NCBI GenBank assembly: GCA_009760855.2
Contig: WPIO01000070.1
Location: 1,916,501 to 1,980,500 of the forward strand
From: Cristatella mucedo
Lineage: Eukaryota > Bryozoa > Phylactolaemata > Cristatellidae
Length of the DNA stretch: 64,000 nucleotides
Reading direction: 5' to 3'
A model generated the notes under the pieces. The model searched no databases and had not been told where the DNA came from. It was given only the letters and a program-made list of their open reading frames with translations. The position numbers and the translations under genes were made by a program. Numbering within the stretch: position 1 is the first letter of the stretch; the number at the start of each line of letters is the position of its first letter. Below are positions 1 through 11,831 of this stretch, in pieces.

Positions 1-540
1 AAAGAACAAACTTCAAATTGTATAGGTCCACGAATCAGGTCATTATAAAAAAGGCTATCAGCTATCTCCTGGGTAAGAGAAGGATATTTTGCTGCAATCT
101 CTATTTTGCTCAACGATGCTGCGTCCTAAGTTCATCCGACCGGTAAAGTCAACTCTTAGACGCCATCGAATACTTACGGATTAGTCCAGCCTTAGCAAGT
201 AAATCCTATAAGCCTAGCGTGGGCTACCGACTTCTGCATTAAAGCCCTTAAGGCAAACATACAGCAACCTTCTTGTTCATGCTCAATTGACACGTATTAT
301 GGATTTTCCGTGTTTATTTGTCCTATTGGAAGAGCACAAAATAACACATTTAGCCACCTAGCTTTTATGACATCGCAAAAATGTCCCCAAGGCCATGGTT
401 TGTACGTTCGTTCCTGGGCTTATGGCTGTCGGTTGAGTGTTAAAATTTGATATGGTTGGTTCTTTTGACCGTAAATTCCTAAAAACAGATTCATTTCTCC
501 TATGGGTGCAATAAAAATGCTTCATTATTGAAATTGCTGT
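1..540. other. No recognisable feature
   Basis: I see no coding, RNA or repeat signal here. The LINE homology that follows begins abruptly near position 541, which suggests 5' truncation at insertion. Confidence 0.5.
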
Positions 541-546
541 TATTAT

Positions 547-1625
547 GTGTCTCTGCTTGTTTTGCTTGATCTTTCGGCAGCTTTTGATACTATCAATCAC
601 AAAATTCTTCTAGAGCGCCTCTTATCTCGCCTGGGCATCACTGGCACTGCTCTGCAGTGGTTCAGGTCCCATCTCAGTGGAAGACTCCAGAGTATTGACG
701 TGAATGAACAAAGATCATCTGAAGTACCTCTGAAATATGGAGTACCTCAGGGCTCAGTGCTAGGTCCGGTTCTTTTCACGGTTTATACTCTGCCTCTTGC
801 TGATGTGATTGCCAAGCACAATCTAGGCTTTCAATTTTATGCAGATGACACTCAGCTGTACTTTTGCTTTGATCCGTACCAGCCTTCGAGCACCTCGAAT
901 TCTCTCAACTCACTTGCTGCATGTATTGATCACATCCGCACATGGATGACAGCAAATTTTCCAAAACTAAACAATGATAAAACTAACTTACTAGTCATGG
1001 GCAAACACAGTGTGATTCAGAAATTGGAAAGGCTGACGCTTAAAATTGGCTCTGCCAGCATATCTCTTATTGAATCAGCTCGAAATCTAGGTGTCATGTT
1101 CCAAAGTGACCTCTCGTTAGACGACCACATCAGCTCCACAGTAAAATCTGCCTACTTTCAGCTACATAACATTGCTAAAATTCGGGCTTGTTTAGATAAG
1201 CATACCAAGTCTTAGTTGGTCCATGCATTTTTGACATCCCTGCTCGACTTCTGTAACTCACTGCTACTGGCCTACCGGCATGTGCGATCAGACGATTGCA
1301 GCTGGTGCAAAACTCTGCAGCTAGGCTTGCCTGTCGTGAACGTCGCAGTTGCCACATCACACCACTTCTCGCCAATCTGCACTGGCTCCCAGTTAAGCAA
1401 CGGATTGAATTCAAGGTTTTGTCGCTCACTTTTATATCACTTCATTCTTTGGCTCCAGGCTATCTCTCAGATCTACTTCCCCACCAGGCCAAGCATCGTA
1501 CCACCCGCTTTTCGGAATCCAACAGTCTACAATATTCATTTTGTTTGTTTTTCAAGCATGATTTTACTTACTATTCTATTGCGTATCACTTTGCAGCAAA
1601 TGTAAAGCGCCTAGAAAGAGATTAA
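547..1625 (+). pseudogene. Reverse transcriptase remnant of LINE-A
   Basis: This is the coding part of the LINE above. It would reverse-transcribe the element's RNA at a nicked target. The frame is open for 222 codons, stops, and then needs a frame change to continue through the conserved C-terminal blocks. It lacks the N-terminal RT motifs and the endonuclease, so it cannot be functional. Confidence 0.85.
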
Positions 1626-1643
1626 GTTCTCTGAGGGCGCTTT
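1604..1643 (+). repeat. Conserved 3' stem-loop of LINE-A
   Basis: Perfect 8-base outer arms (AAAGCGCC and GGCGCTTT) enclose a second short stem. The structure recurs with the same core in every LINE-A 3' end in this window and, slightly changed, in SINE-1. In L2/CR1-type LINEs the 3' end of the RNA is what the element's own reverse transcriptase recognises, so this is the likely recognition element. Confidence 0.8.
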
Positions 1644-1677
1644 ATCAAGTGCAATATTATTATTATTATTATTATTA

Positions 1678-2160
1678 CAAATACCTCTTACAAACCTCAA
1701 ATCCTTTGGAGACCGTGCATGTAGTTCGTATGCTCCCAAAGCCTGGAACTCTCTCCCGACTAGCGTCAGAACATCCCCTGACTTGACCACATTTAAAAAG
1801 AACTTAAAAACACACCTATTTAGGACAGCATTTAGTGGGTCCCTATAATAATAACATAATAGTAATGTACTTGACAAAGCGCCCTCAGAGAACTTAATCT
1901 CTCTCCAGGCGCTTTACATCTTTACGTCCCTGTGATTCGTCCTTCGTGTGCTGACACTGTGCATGTTGCCACTAACCACATTTGCATGCTGAACCTGTGC
2001 ATGCCACCCTAACCATGTTATTCAGGTTGTTTATCAAGCATGATATTACTCACTATTCAATCACGTTTCCCTTCGCAGCAAACGTAAAGCGCCTAGACAG
2101 AGATTGAGTTCTCTTAGGGCGCTTTACCAAATGCATTGTTATTATTATTATTATTATCAT
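1678..2160 (+). mobile_element. LINE-A 3' fragment with internal insertion
   Basis: This is a second LINE-A 3' region in the same orientation. It starts within the last coding block ([15 protein letters not shown]) and runs through the 3' UTR, stem-loop and (ATT)n at 2140-2159. It is split by an 81-bp antisense insertion at 1845-1925. Confidence 0.85.
1845..1925 (-). mobile_element. Minimal LINE-A/SINE tail insertion
   Basis: An antisense stem-loop plus an (ATA)-type tail interrupts the LINE-A 3' UTR. The host sequence is duplicated as GTCCCT at 1839-1844 and 1926-1931. The insertion therefore consists of little more than the 3' hairpin, which is an extreme case of 5' truncation. Confidence 0.75.
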
Positions 2161-4090
2161 GGTGGGTGATACAACATACGAATGTGAATTACTTTGTTGT
2201 TATTACTATACTATTTAATAGATACCATTTTTTGTATCACTATGCTATTTACAGAATGACTCCATGTCCATATGACACGGGTGATAGCCCTTTGTCCGAC
2301 ACCATGGGCTAGGAGGTCATAGAATGTACTGCTTCACTAATTCTTATGGTAATGTAATAAAATGTTCGATGGGGTATTTAAAAAAAATACACACTCCATA
2401 TGTTAGGCACCGTAACGATCGAAATTGAGATCTTAAAAACGGCGTTCAACCTACGTGTAGGATAAATATCACGATATTATGACTCAAGAGAATCTCCTGT
2501 CCTGACACACGATCACGATTTTGAATCCCTTTTTCCATTTTTAAGCGTTGATCGTGATCGGGATTTTATGAATCCCGTCATTTTATTGATCCCTCGTGTT
2601 ACCACGACAGAGCTTGGGCACTGCATCGCAAGCAGTCACCCCTATAGTCTGCTGGTTTGGCTACACGCTGCTGCCACGTTTTCTCATCGTTTTAACCAAC
2701 CCATCGCTGAATACCTCGAAGCTCCGCTAACCGAGCTACAGCTGTCGCTGGGACCTGGCAAAGGACCAAGAAATCTTGACATGGCCGCCTGAGCCAGTGC
2801 CAGTGGACTATAGAGCTGACTCGCTGCGATGCCTCAGCCCGACATTCACGACTGGGTGACCGATGACTGAGTGAGGAGTGGATGCCCCAGCAGGGGTCTC
2901 AATGATGAGCTTACGAGCGTTGAATCACTAAGGGCAGCCGGCTGCGCGGGCCCGTGGGTCTTCGGTGATTTAATAGGACCTTAATCCTGTCTTCCATCAA
3001 GACTGCACAGCAGCAGGCGTCGTTACGTCGCCAAGTATTCATACTGTCCTGCTGATGTAACAAAGCTAGAAAATGACAATCATTCTCTGAAATGGCGACA
3101 GTTAACCTTCCTTAAGTAGCAGCTATGCCTCAGAACTTACGAAAGAAACTGTCCACAGCGATTGATTTGAGACCAGTGACACAAGTAGAATGACTACCTC
3201 GCTGGCAAAGCTGATTGGCTCACCCTTCGGAAAATCTACTCCGAGGAGTAACTTGGTCACCCCCAGGTGGGGGCACCAACTAAAATACTATACATTGAGT
3301 GCTGTATCACAGGAATCTATGGAGTACATTGTCACCCTGCTTTATACGGTGTACAGCACCACCAATAAGTTCAGCGGGAAAAGCTTGAAAACTGTATTCG
3401 TTCCTAATCTCCGACCTCAATGTGGCTGCTCATTTTTCATCATTTCAGCGACGGCCCGGTATTTTGGCGAGCTGTAGCTATATTGTCATTATTTGACAAC
3501 AATTCCAGCGAAAAAGCACACACCTGACTGAAGCTTTCCTGCAACCTGATCTTGCCCGAAACATCTTTGGGACGTCTAGTGGAACAATGCCGCGTGTTAT
3601 AATGGCAGGCCTGCAGTATAGCCTGCCTTAGCGGCGATTCGTCAGTGCAGACTGCCGCAAAGATGTACCTGCGGTGCAGCCTGCACGGGTAGCCCGTCTT
3701 TGGGGTGACCCTGCAGAGTAGACTGCAGCTCATCATGAGTTAATTGGACGTGGAGGATCTTTGCAGCACGTCCTTGCTGCCGCTCGGCGACTGTGTTTGA
3801 CAGTTGGTCGAATGTCATGCGAACAGTCTTAGACCTGGACTGCTGCTGCCGGGCGATGCCCAGCTCCAAGTGAAGTCGGACTCCTACGTTTGGGCGATTA
3901 GAAGTGACCAATCAGGAGAGCACTCAGCTTAGCCGCAGCGAGACAAGTCTCAGTTTCAGCTGGTCTTAGCCAATCGTCGGGTGATTACGCAGCTAAGTGA
4001 CCGATCTCGAGGCACTGGCCGAAAACAACAACCCTGGCGCCGTTCGCCGGGCAAGAATCTTGTTTTCGCGAAAAGGTAATTCCATAACGG
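2161..4090. other. Mostly unique sequence, no gene seen
   Basis: Only short reading frames without recognisable products occur here. I see no splice-consistent exon chain and no RNA gene. Confidence 0.4.
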
Positions 4091-4094
4091 GCAG

Positions 4095-4142
4095 CCTTGG
4101 GCAGGATGGGCTGCGAGGCCTTGGGCAGGATGGGCTGCGAGG
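4095..4142. repeat. 24-bp tandem duplication
   Basis: Two perfect head-to-tail copies of a 24-bp unit (4095-4118 and 4119-4142), beginning CCTTGGGCAGG. Confidence 0.9.
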
Positions 4143-5069
4143 GCGACGGAGGAGCGGCCGTACAAAAAGCAGTCTCACTGCAGGACTAGCGCCTGCACTG
4201 ACAGCTATCACTCTCACTGCCCGCTTGTCGATTCCGACTCCGCTCGCTCTCTCATCTTTGCCTCCGCCACGACAGGGCTACCTACTGAGGCCGCTGTTAC
4301 CTGCAGCTGACACACTCGAATTACCCAGGAGGTCAGTCGAATGACAAGTGTTGTTCACTGGGCTCTGGCCGGTGCTGGGCCGCCTTCGGCTCCTCTGATT
4401 GGATGATGCGGCTTAGTCCTGGGCGAGTCGTGGGCAGCTACAGCGAGTGACTGGGAGCCGGGCTGCTATACTCGTGCGCATGGAGCCAAACAGTTGCGAG
4501 CCTTCAAAGGGCTGAGACACCTACCAGCAGCTTAATCTGCACGTTAAGCCGTCGCTGAGAGGTCGTTAATGTACGCTCGTCAACGGGGGGGGGGGGGTGG
4601 GCTTCGACAATTAATCACGTCCGATTACGTTTGGTTAGGCATGTCTTTTTAGCTATTTTCAGTTACGAAAGCGTTATCGCGTTTTGTTTTCACCTGTGAT
4701 TTTGGTTTAGACAACACGGAAAACAAAACGTACCTCCTCGCGAAGGTTAAAGGTCGCCGGCGACTCATTACAGCAGAATTTCTGCATGCTTCAAATGAGG
4801 CCGCCTTTGTGACGGCTTCTGCATTTGTAGTGAGTATTACGCTTTGCAGGACGCCTCGGCAAAGGTAGAGCCAGGATTTTCATCTAGAGGCAAGGCCTGC
4901 AACATTTGTATGCGATAATAAGTAAATTACTTTTAGCTTGTTTAACCGCCTCATTTGCAGCAGTGGCAGAAGAGCAGGTTGCACATCGCGAGGAATTCGG
5001 ATCGTGTATTTTCGTCGTCGGTGACGGTCGGGGGGGGCGTAAGAATAGATAGGAAGGTCGCTCGCTGTA
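4143..5069. other. GC-rich non-coding sequence with a 13-base G run
   Basis: No gene is recognised. A run of 13 G lies at 4585-4597. The rest shows no repeat family I can name. Confidence 0.4.
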
Positions 5070-5193
5070 AGGAATGAGTACCGAAAGCCGCTTAGGCTGT
5101 GAGTGCGCTTTACAAAACTCTCCGTCGTAATACCCACATAGTCTTTGTGGCTTTGTTTAGTTACAGACGGAGTTACATTATATTACAAGGAGG
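5070..5193 (+). mobile_element. LINE-B 3' tail fragment
   Basis: It matches the 3' ends at 21100-21220 and 26815-26930: a block beginning TACCGAAAGCCGCTTAGG, then GCGCTTTACAAAACTCTCC, then a segment ending in AGTTACAGACGGAG and an ACATTA-type tail. Only the untranslated end is present. Confidence 0.8.
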
Positions 5194-6810
5194 CGACATA
5201 TTCCCGTCCCCGATCCCCGGCTCTGCAAATGCACCTAGAGGTTGCCTCGTCTTCTGGCTCTAAATGTCTCCATAAGAAACTGGACAAAACCCGTCTTTCG
5301 GACGCAGCATGCTCTGTAAGAGCAGTGGCCGCAGCAGCGGCAGCGGCGGCAGCAGGGGCGGCGGCAGCGGCGGCTGCAGCGGAGGCAGAGGGGCAGCAGC
5401 GGCAGCAGCAGCAGCACTGCGATTGGCTGCTAGTTAGCAGGCCGCTGCAGCTTGCACACACTGATTGGTGATAACCTTTTTGCCTAGAAAAGCCCGCGAA
5501 GAAGACAGATGCGAGGGCCTGCATAGATATCGTCCAAAATCGTGGCGGCTGTGTCGGCTAGGAGCAGCCTGCACTTTTTAGGAGCAGAATGCTGGTGCAG
5601 CGCTGCAGCCAACGCAGAGCCTGAGAAAATTCATTAACGCGTAGGCTGCGCCGAATCATTCTACTTTCGACGTTCAACAACGAGGATCGATTTTACGCTG
5701 ACGGTGACCAACAAGAGCCGGCCCGCCGCCGTACAACCTACCTCCCGAAGCTGAATAAGCTAGCACCCCGTACAAGAGCCTTGCAACCTTGACCTTCAGA
5801 TTTGTTGGCAGCTCTGCCTTCGTAGCTCCTATTCCTCGACGACAATGACGGGGCGGTGCAATGCATCCTGTCTTGAGTCACCATGCACTGACGCATTCTG
5901 GGGGCCAATACTGTTTTTTTTTGCTGCCTTGATGGCTGCTATTCGGCTTACGGCACACCTGTCCCGAGTCGACGCTATTGCGAAAAGTACCGTGGCAGCG
6001 GTTGGTGGAATGGTTTCGGATTCTCGATAGGTGAACGCAGGAAGCGGTCAGACCGCCGCGCTGGTTTGACCGCGAGACACCGCTACGTTATAGTCTAGCG
6101 AAAGTCGCAGATACGTCGCGGGTGCAAAGAGAATGCGGCGAGAGACGGCGCTTCGAAACACTGCGCAGAAGACTGCTGCTGGACGACTGGGCAGAGAGGT
6201 AGGGGACGGGCAAGTAGAAGTTAAGCAAAGTCAAAGCTATCTGACGGGCTCGTAGCAGTTCGTGAATCCCGTCTGCCCGAAGCAGTTCGCGACAGTCACT
6301 TGGAGCAAAGTAGTGACGTATCTTCAACTTTGCAATGCCGCGACATATCCGCACATTTGCAGCCCGAGCAGAATGCAGGCACGCGTGCGGGCAGCTGGTA
6401 CACTGGGAGTCCACTCGCGCGAGCCGATTAATCATTTAAAGTCGAGGCTGTGAGCCCGAGGTGTTGAGAGCAGTGGAAGCAGTAGTCTCCGCGGCTCGAT
6501 TGGTCAAGGGTCGGACTGGAAAATCAGCAGCGCTTACGGCTCGTTGCCGCTACATTTGCGGTTTCTCTGCGCCGCAGCAGACGGCCTTCAGTTGCACTGC
6601 ATTGCCACTCTCCGCGGAACGCGCCAATCAGGGAGCTGCTCATCTCAGACGAAGGCGCCACTGAGCCTTAGCCCAGAGGTGGAGTGGTTGCAATTCGCTA
6701 CTTTGGCCTTGGTTTTGCGTCCTGCAAGTGGATACAAGCTACTAAGCTGCATTTATCCACATATAAGCGAGGCTGCTGAAATAGTAAGCTATAACTTTAC
6801 AAACCTGCTT
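5194..6810. other. GC-rich sequence with a CAG/GGC repeat, no gene
   Basis: An imperfect CAG/GGC triplet block (about 5330-5417) opens alanine-rich or cysteine/arginine-rich frames on both strands, which is typical of a repeat rather than a gene. I see no supported exon in the rest. Confidence 0.45.
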
Positions 6811-6900
6811 TCTCTCTCTCACTCTCTTTCTCTCTCGCTCTCTGCCTCGCTGTCTCTCCGTCTGGCCGTCTCTCTCACTTTCTCCTTTCTGTTCTCTGTC
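6811..6900. repeat. Imperfect (CT)n microsatellite
   Basis: A CT-rich tract with interruptions. The serine/leucine frame on one strand and the arginine/glutamate frame on the other are repeat artefacts. Confidence 0.85.
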
Positions 6901-7183
6901 TGTGTTGACTTCGAAAGTAGCTTCTGCAGATGCTAGCAGACCTCGGTAGATACATTCGAGGGCGCCCATTCGTCATCACTCGCAGCTGTCGCGCGATCCC
7001 GCGAGTGCCAGCGTGACGGTACGCGTAGGCTTACACCCGGCAGGGGGCGCTGCGACAGGCGTCAGGCGAGTACGCGACGGCTTCGCAGCCTCGGCTCGGC
7101 GATACGTTTCTACCCCTCTTGAGCCGCGCTAGCGAGCTTCGCAGTGTGCCGAGCTGGAACTTGGAACTAGCGAGTACAATATA

Positions 7184-7320
7184 ACATAATTCATTTGCGA
7201 GCGCCACACGAGAACTTAATCTCTACTCAGGCACTTCACACATGCCTCGGGGCTCGAGCCCACGACTTCAGCCGGACCTCGGTCGGGGCGAGCGCCTTAA
7301 CCGCTGAACCGAACCAGCTC
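7184..7320 (-). mobile_element. SINE-1, tRNA-derived, antisense copy
   Basis: On the minus strand it begins with a tRNA-like head (A-box-like region around GGTTCAGCGGTTAAGG, B box in GGGCTCGAGCCCC). It ends in the AGAGATTAAGTTCTC part of the LINE-A-type stem-loop. Pol III internal-promoter boxes are visible but diverged from a working tRNA. Confidence 0.8.
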
Positions 7321-7689
7321 CGATTAGCTAGTACAGCGAACCCAACTAGCGTCGAATGCTGACGCGGACCATTGCTTAGCGCTCGAGATACCCACTGGCG
7401 CAGTCCCCACTTTTCCATAACGAAAATAAAATGCCGTGCCACGTTTCCAAGATACGTAAATTAGCTGAGGACCTAGCACCGACTGAGCTGCGTGGATCCA
7501 AGTCGGTCTATTTGTATCGACCGCAGCACGCACAGACGGTCCGCAGTGCCGACGTAACGTTTGGAATGATACGGCTTGACCCGAGCTGCGTCCCGAGAAA
7601 TAAGTCTGGCCGCGTCACAGAATTGTGCCTCGCGCTCTCACCTGTTGATAATGCGACGGAATCTACCTTTTGATGTGAGAGCACTATTT

Positions 7690-7797
7690 TCTAGGTGCTC
7701 GCGCCGACCGAGGTCAAGGACAGTGTATACGATAGCCCAGGTCGTGAGCGCGACGCCGTGGATATATGTGAAGCGCGTGAGTAGAGGCCAGGTTTTC
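7690..7797 (+). mobile_element. Degenerate SINE-1 fragment
   Basis: It matches the SINE-1 middle and tail (CCGACCGAGGTCAAGG, GATATATGTGAAGCGCG), but the B box and hairpin are eroded. Confidence 0.5.
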
Positions 7798-7917
7798 TTA
7801 AGGTGACATACAAATGCAACATGCCTTTATTTTATGTCTCGCAGGTTTCCTCATGCAGCGCACACGCACATGCAAGAGCGGCTTGTGCTGTCCTCTGTCA
7901 GCGGCTGCAGAATGCAG

Positions 7918-7959
7918 CGACGCTCGCTTCGATGGCGGCCGCCATCGAAGCGAGCGTCG
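7918..7959. repeat. Perfect 42-bp palindrome
   Basis: Two 21-base arms meet without a spacer at 7938/7939 (centre GGCGGCCGCC). The core CGCTCGCTTCGATGGC is mirrored exactly. It lies in unique sequence and belongs to no repeat I recognise here. Confidence 0.95.
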
Positions 7960-8505
7960 GCGCACGTCGCGAGAGGAGCGAACGTGATGCATGCACGGGT
8001 GCCCATCATGCTCCGTCAAGTAGACAGAGTCCGACGAGATTATATTGATAGCTCTTTTAAAAGAACTTCCAGCGTTATAGGAGTTGCTTCAACTATCAGA
8101 CGTTGCAGCGCCATTGCTTCTGCGATTGCCTTCACAGTCGCGTTCCATCTCAGTTCGCAGCGCTGCAGCAGCTGCTCAAATTGCAGTGGCAGCTCACGAC
8201 GCCTCGGCGCAGCGCTCTGTAAATTGACCCGTGCCCTTGGCCCCAGTGGTTTCAAGGAGCAAATTGGCCGAACCGTCGAGAAGGAGCGCAGCAGACGGCT
8301 GGAGGCGGATATCGCGACGTAACCAGCGTGCGGACAGCAGTGGCGACCGCTCGCTGTTTGACCAATGATGAGCGGGCTGGCGCTCGCTCAATGGGAGAAG
8401 CTGCTTCAGGCCCCCAGCTCTCGGCTGAGGTCTATTGTGACCGGTTGCTGGCGGAAGAACGGAATGAGCCAGTATCTACTAACAGTTAGAATAACTCATA
8501 TGCAC

Positions 8506-8550
8506 AGTGCCCTAAGAGAACTGAATCTCTATCCAGGCTCTTCACACAGG
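8506..8550 (-). mobile_element. SINE-1 tail fragment
   Basis: Only the stem-loop part of the tail remains (GTGCCCTAAGAGAACTGAAT on the plus strand). Confidence 0.6.
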
Positions 8551-8582
8551 ACTTGCACGTTGCGTCGCCAGCTGTATGTTGG

Positions 8583-8705
8583 CGATCGCTGTATTGCTGG
8601 CATATTCGCTGTATTGCTGGAATATTCGCTGTATTACTGGCAAACTCGCTGTATACTGGCATACTCGCTGTATATCTGGCATATTCGCTTTTTTTCTGGC
8701 GCTCA
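8583..8705. repeat. 20-bp minisatellite
   Basis: About six imperfect copies of a 20-bp unit of the form CGCTGTATTGCTGGCATATT. Confidence 0.9.
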
Positions 8706-9045
8706 CTGGCCGCTGTCTGCACGACCTCTTTGTTCTCGTGTATTCTATTCCAACGTGCTATGCACACGGGCGTGTGCATGGTTTAGCGCATATTGATAGC
8801 TAGAAGTCTTATTAACCGTTCGTCATAGTTACTTCACGATCGCTTTAGGACGAGCTGGCCTAAGCGCGATGCTTCTTGCTTCTTGCTTTTGCTCGAGGCC
8901 TCGTGTGCCACTCACCTTTAGCTACCGAGTATCTTCCAGCGAGAAGTAAAGCTGGATCGAGATTAAGTTCTCAGGACGAGGAGGAGTAGGAGAAGCAGAA
9001 GGAGGTGGAGGAGCAGGAGCAGGACGTGGGTTCCGGTTCTGCAGT
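8706..9045. other. No feature recognised
   Basis: Non-coding sequence between a minisatellite and a SINE fragment. Purine-rich sequence begins near 8975. Confidence 0.4.
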
Positions 9046-9141
9046 AGGCAATCCTCTTGCCTACTGCAAGCGCTGGTGATAGCCGTCGTTAAGGCTCTCG
9101 TGCCGCTATGCAAATGAGGCGGTTAAATCAGTTAAAGAGGA
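9046..9141 (+). mobile_element. SINE-2 3' fragment
   Basis: It matches the second half of SINE-2 (CTGGTGATAGCCGT, CGCTATGCAAATGAGG, TTAAATCAG). Its local hairpin GTAGGCAATCCTCTTGCCTAC occupies the place of the GGCGAT...ATCGCC hairpin of other copies, so the stem changed on both sides. Confidence 0.7.
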
Positions 9142-9565
9142 AATTAGGAGGAAGAAGAGGAGCAGGAAAAGTTAGATGAGAAAGAGTGAAAAAGAGGGAA
9201 AAAAGGAAGCGGAAAAGGAGAAGGAGGAGACGGAGGAGAAAGAGGTGGAGGAGAAGTAGGAGAGCGAGAAGGAGGAGAAGGAGGAGGAGGAGAACGAGGA
9301 GGAGGAGGAGACGGAGGAAGAGGAGGAGACGGAGGAAGAGGAAGAGAAAGAGGAGGAGGAGGAGTAAGAGAACGAGGAGGAAAAGGAGACGGAGGAGGAG
9401 GAGGAGGAGGAGGAAGAGGGGAGAACGAGGAAGAGGAGGAGACGGAGGAGGAGGAGACGGAGGAGGAGGAGACGGAGGAGGAGGAGACGGAGGAGGAGGA
9501 GACGGAGGAGGAGGAGGAGGAGACGGAGGAGGAGGAGACGGAGGAGGAGGAGGAGGAAGAGGCCT
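9142..9565. repeat. (GGA)n polypurine block
   Basis: About 420 bp of nearly pure A/G on the plus strand, based on GGA/GAGGAG with regular GACGGAGGAGGAG units at the end. Arginine/lysine and proline/serine frames on the two strands are artefacts. Long mirror-like purine tracts can form triplex DNA. Confidence 0.95.
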
Positions 9566-9725
9566 CGATGTAACTGCGTATCGTGGACATAGAGCGGTTG
9601 GCAGTGAGAGGGTAGGGCGGTGGGTTTAATCGGTGGAAAACTCTAGGTGAAGTTTCATTTCAAATGAGACAAAAGTATAACCAAACCCTACTTCTGTTTT
9701 CTTTCAGTATGAGTATCTCCCGTTA

Positions 9726-10140
<415 letters not shown>

Positions 10141-10660
10141 CTCATTTAACTCGTACTCTCCCCGTCTTTCTGCTGACTTTGTCTATCCAGTTGGTCCGCC
10201 CCGTCAAGCTATCGGTCCGTCCGTCGCGCAGCTGCCGCCGCCGTCCCTGCCGCCGCTCTACGATGCGGGCCGTTCAGCAGTTCGTTACTCTCCCAATTAG
10301 TCCCCCCCCACCAATCACTTCTCGCCACCTACTCGCTCTTCAACGCGCTTCCTTGAGTGGGGGTATTGTCGGGGGGGGGGGGTCAGTACCAGTCGATGAC
10401 TCGGTTCGATCGCGCGGAAACCTCCAGCGGCGTCCACCGCGGTGTGTCCGTGGGAGGTGAGAGGCACTCGAAGACAGCCGCTAGGGTCGCTCTGCGGGGG
10501 GCCGCTCCTCCTTACGAAATCGGCGACCCGGAGGAGTAGCTCACAGGAGGCGGCGCACCTTCGCTCGGGGTCACGGCCGCCGCCTGCTGCCGCCGCCCGA
10601 CTCTTTCGAGTCTCCAGCGTCGACCTGCCACCCATTCGCCAACGGACTCAGACGTGACTG
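10141..10660. other. GC-rich spacer with a 12-base G run
   Basis: No gene is supported. A run of 12 G lies at 10371-10382, and several overlapping frames are open because of composition. Confidence 0.4.

Positions 10661-10661
<1 letters not shown>

Positions 10662-10742
<81 letters not shown>
10662..10742. repeat. (CCG)n triplet repeat
   Basis: About 27 CGC/CCG triplets with one interruption (CGT). Confidence 0.95.
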
Positions 10743-10743
<1 letters not shown>

Positions 10744-10871
10744 CCACTTACTGGCAACCGAAACCCTGATAAACAGGGCGCCCCCTGCGACCGCGCCAAA
10801 AGTGCTGGCCCAGGTGGGAGGGGCTATCGCAGACGTCGCCTTGCATCGCTGAGCTCGAGGCGCGCTCCGCG

Positions 10872-11331
10872 CGGCGGCGGCGGCGGCAGCGGCGGCAGCG
10901 GCGGCAGCGGCGGCAGCGGCGGCAGCGGCGGCAGCGGCGGCAGCGGCGGCAGCGGCGGCAGCGGCGGCAGCGGCGGCAGCGGCGGCAGCGGCGGCAGCGG
11001 CGGCAGCGGCGGCAGCGGCGGCGGCGGCGGCAGCGGCGGCAGCGGCGGCAGCGGCGGCAGCGGCGGCAGCGGCGGCAGCGGCGGCAGCGGCGGCAGCGGC
11101 GGCAGCGGCGGCAGCGGCGGCAGCGGCGGCAGCGGCGGCAGCGGCGGCAGCGGCGGCAGCGGCGGCAGCGGCGGCAGCGGCGGCAGCGGCGGCAGCGGCG
11201 GCAGCGGCGGCAGCGGCGGCAGCGGCGGCAGCGGCGGCAGCGGCGGCAGCGGCGGCAGCGGCGGCAGCGGCGGCAGCGGCGGCAGCGGCGGCAGCGGCGG
11301 CAGCGGCGGCAGCGGCGGCAGCGGCGGCAGC
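10872..11331. repeat. (GGCAGC)n hexanucleotide array, about 460 bp
   Basis: A near-perfect GGCAGC array with one GGC-rich interruption near 11020. It opens a Gly-Gly-Ser frame on the plus strand and a Cys-Arg-Arg frame on the minus strand. Neither is linked to a supported exon. Confidence 0.97.
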
Positions 11332-11831
11332 TCGCTGTGCGCGGCACCGCCGCAGTCTCGTGCTGGTCGGCTGGCCGTTCCGAGCTAGCCGCTCTGGGCC
11401 CCTAGCCCGAGGTCTGCCCCACCCCTAGCTACCCGCAGCGCGTGCTCTGCTCGGGCTGCCTCTGCATGACCCGCAGCCGCCCACGGGCGCTGCCGCGACG
11501 GCCGCGGCGGCGCCCCTGGGCGGCTGCGGCCGAGGCGGTGCTGCTGAGACCGACTGCGTTCCTCATTTGGTCCGTCGTTAGTTGCTCCCCGTCAGCCCCA
11601 TCATTCGTTGCTCTCCAACCGAGCGCAGAGGCGAATCGGCAAGGCCCCTCTGCCAGCGGGCAGCCCGGCGCCGGGCGCTAGCCCGCATCGCGGCTGCGGC
11701 GCGGCGCCTGTCCGGCTAGCGGCTGCCGCCCCGCATCGCGGCTCGGGGAAAGCGCGTGCCGCAGCGGCGGCGGCTCTGCCGCTGCCAGCGCTGCTGCCCC
11801 GCGCGGCCTCGCGCCTCAGCTCCGATGAAAC
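11332..11831. other. GC-rich spacer, no supported gene
   Basis: Alanine/arginine/proline-rich frames are open on both strands. Composition explains them. Confidence 0.4.

Larger units (their letters stand above)
541..1676 (+). mobile_element. LINE-A, 5'-truncated CR1/L2-type retrotransposon
   Basis: The first part (547-1215) encodes the middle of a reverse transcriptase. It has the block DLSAAFDTINH, then [13 protein letters not shown], then the catalytic YADD motif in FYADDTQLYF. These are the standard RT motifs of CR1/L2-type non-LTR elements. A TAG ends the frame at 1215. Homology to the C-terminal region continues in another frame (about 1296-1530, with the block LHWLPVKQRI), so the copy is dead. 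The 3' end carries a stem-loop at 1604-1643 (arms AAAGCGCC and GGCGCTTT, with an inner AGAGA/TCTCT stem), followed by (ATT)n to 1676. The endonuclease region and the start of the RT are missing. Confidence 0.9.

Noticed and set aside
10654-11388. Gly-Gly-Ser and Cys-Arg-Arg proteins of 200-244 residues
   Set aside because: They are pure translations of the GGCAGC array. No signal, domain or splice link supports a gene.
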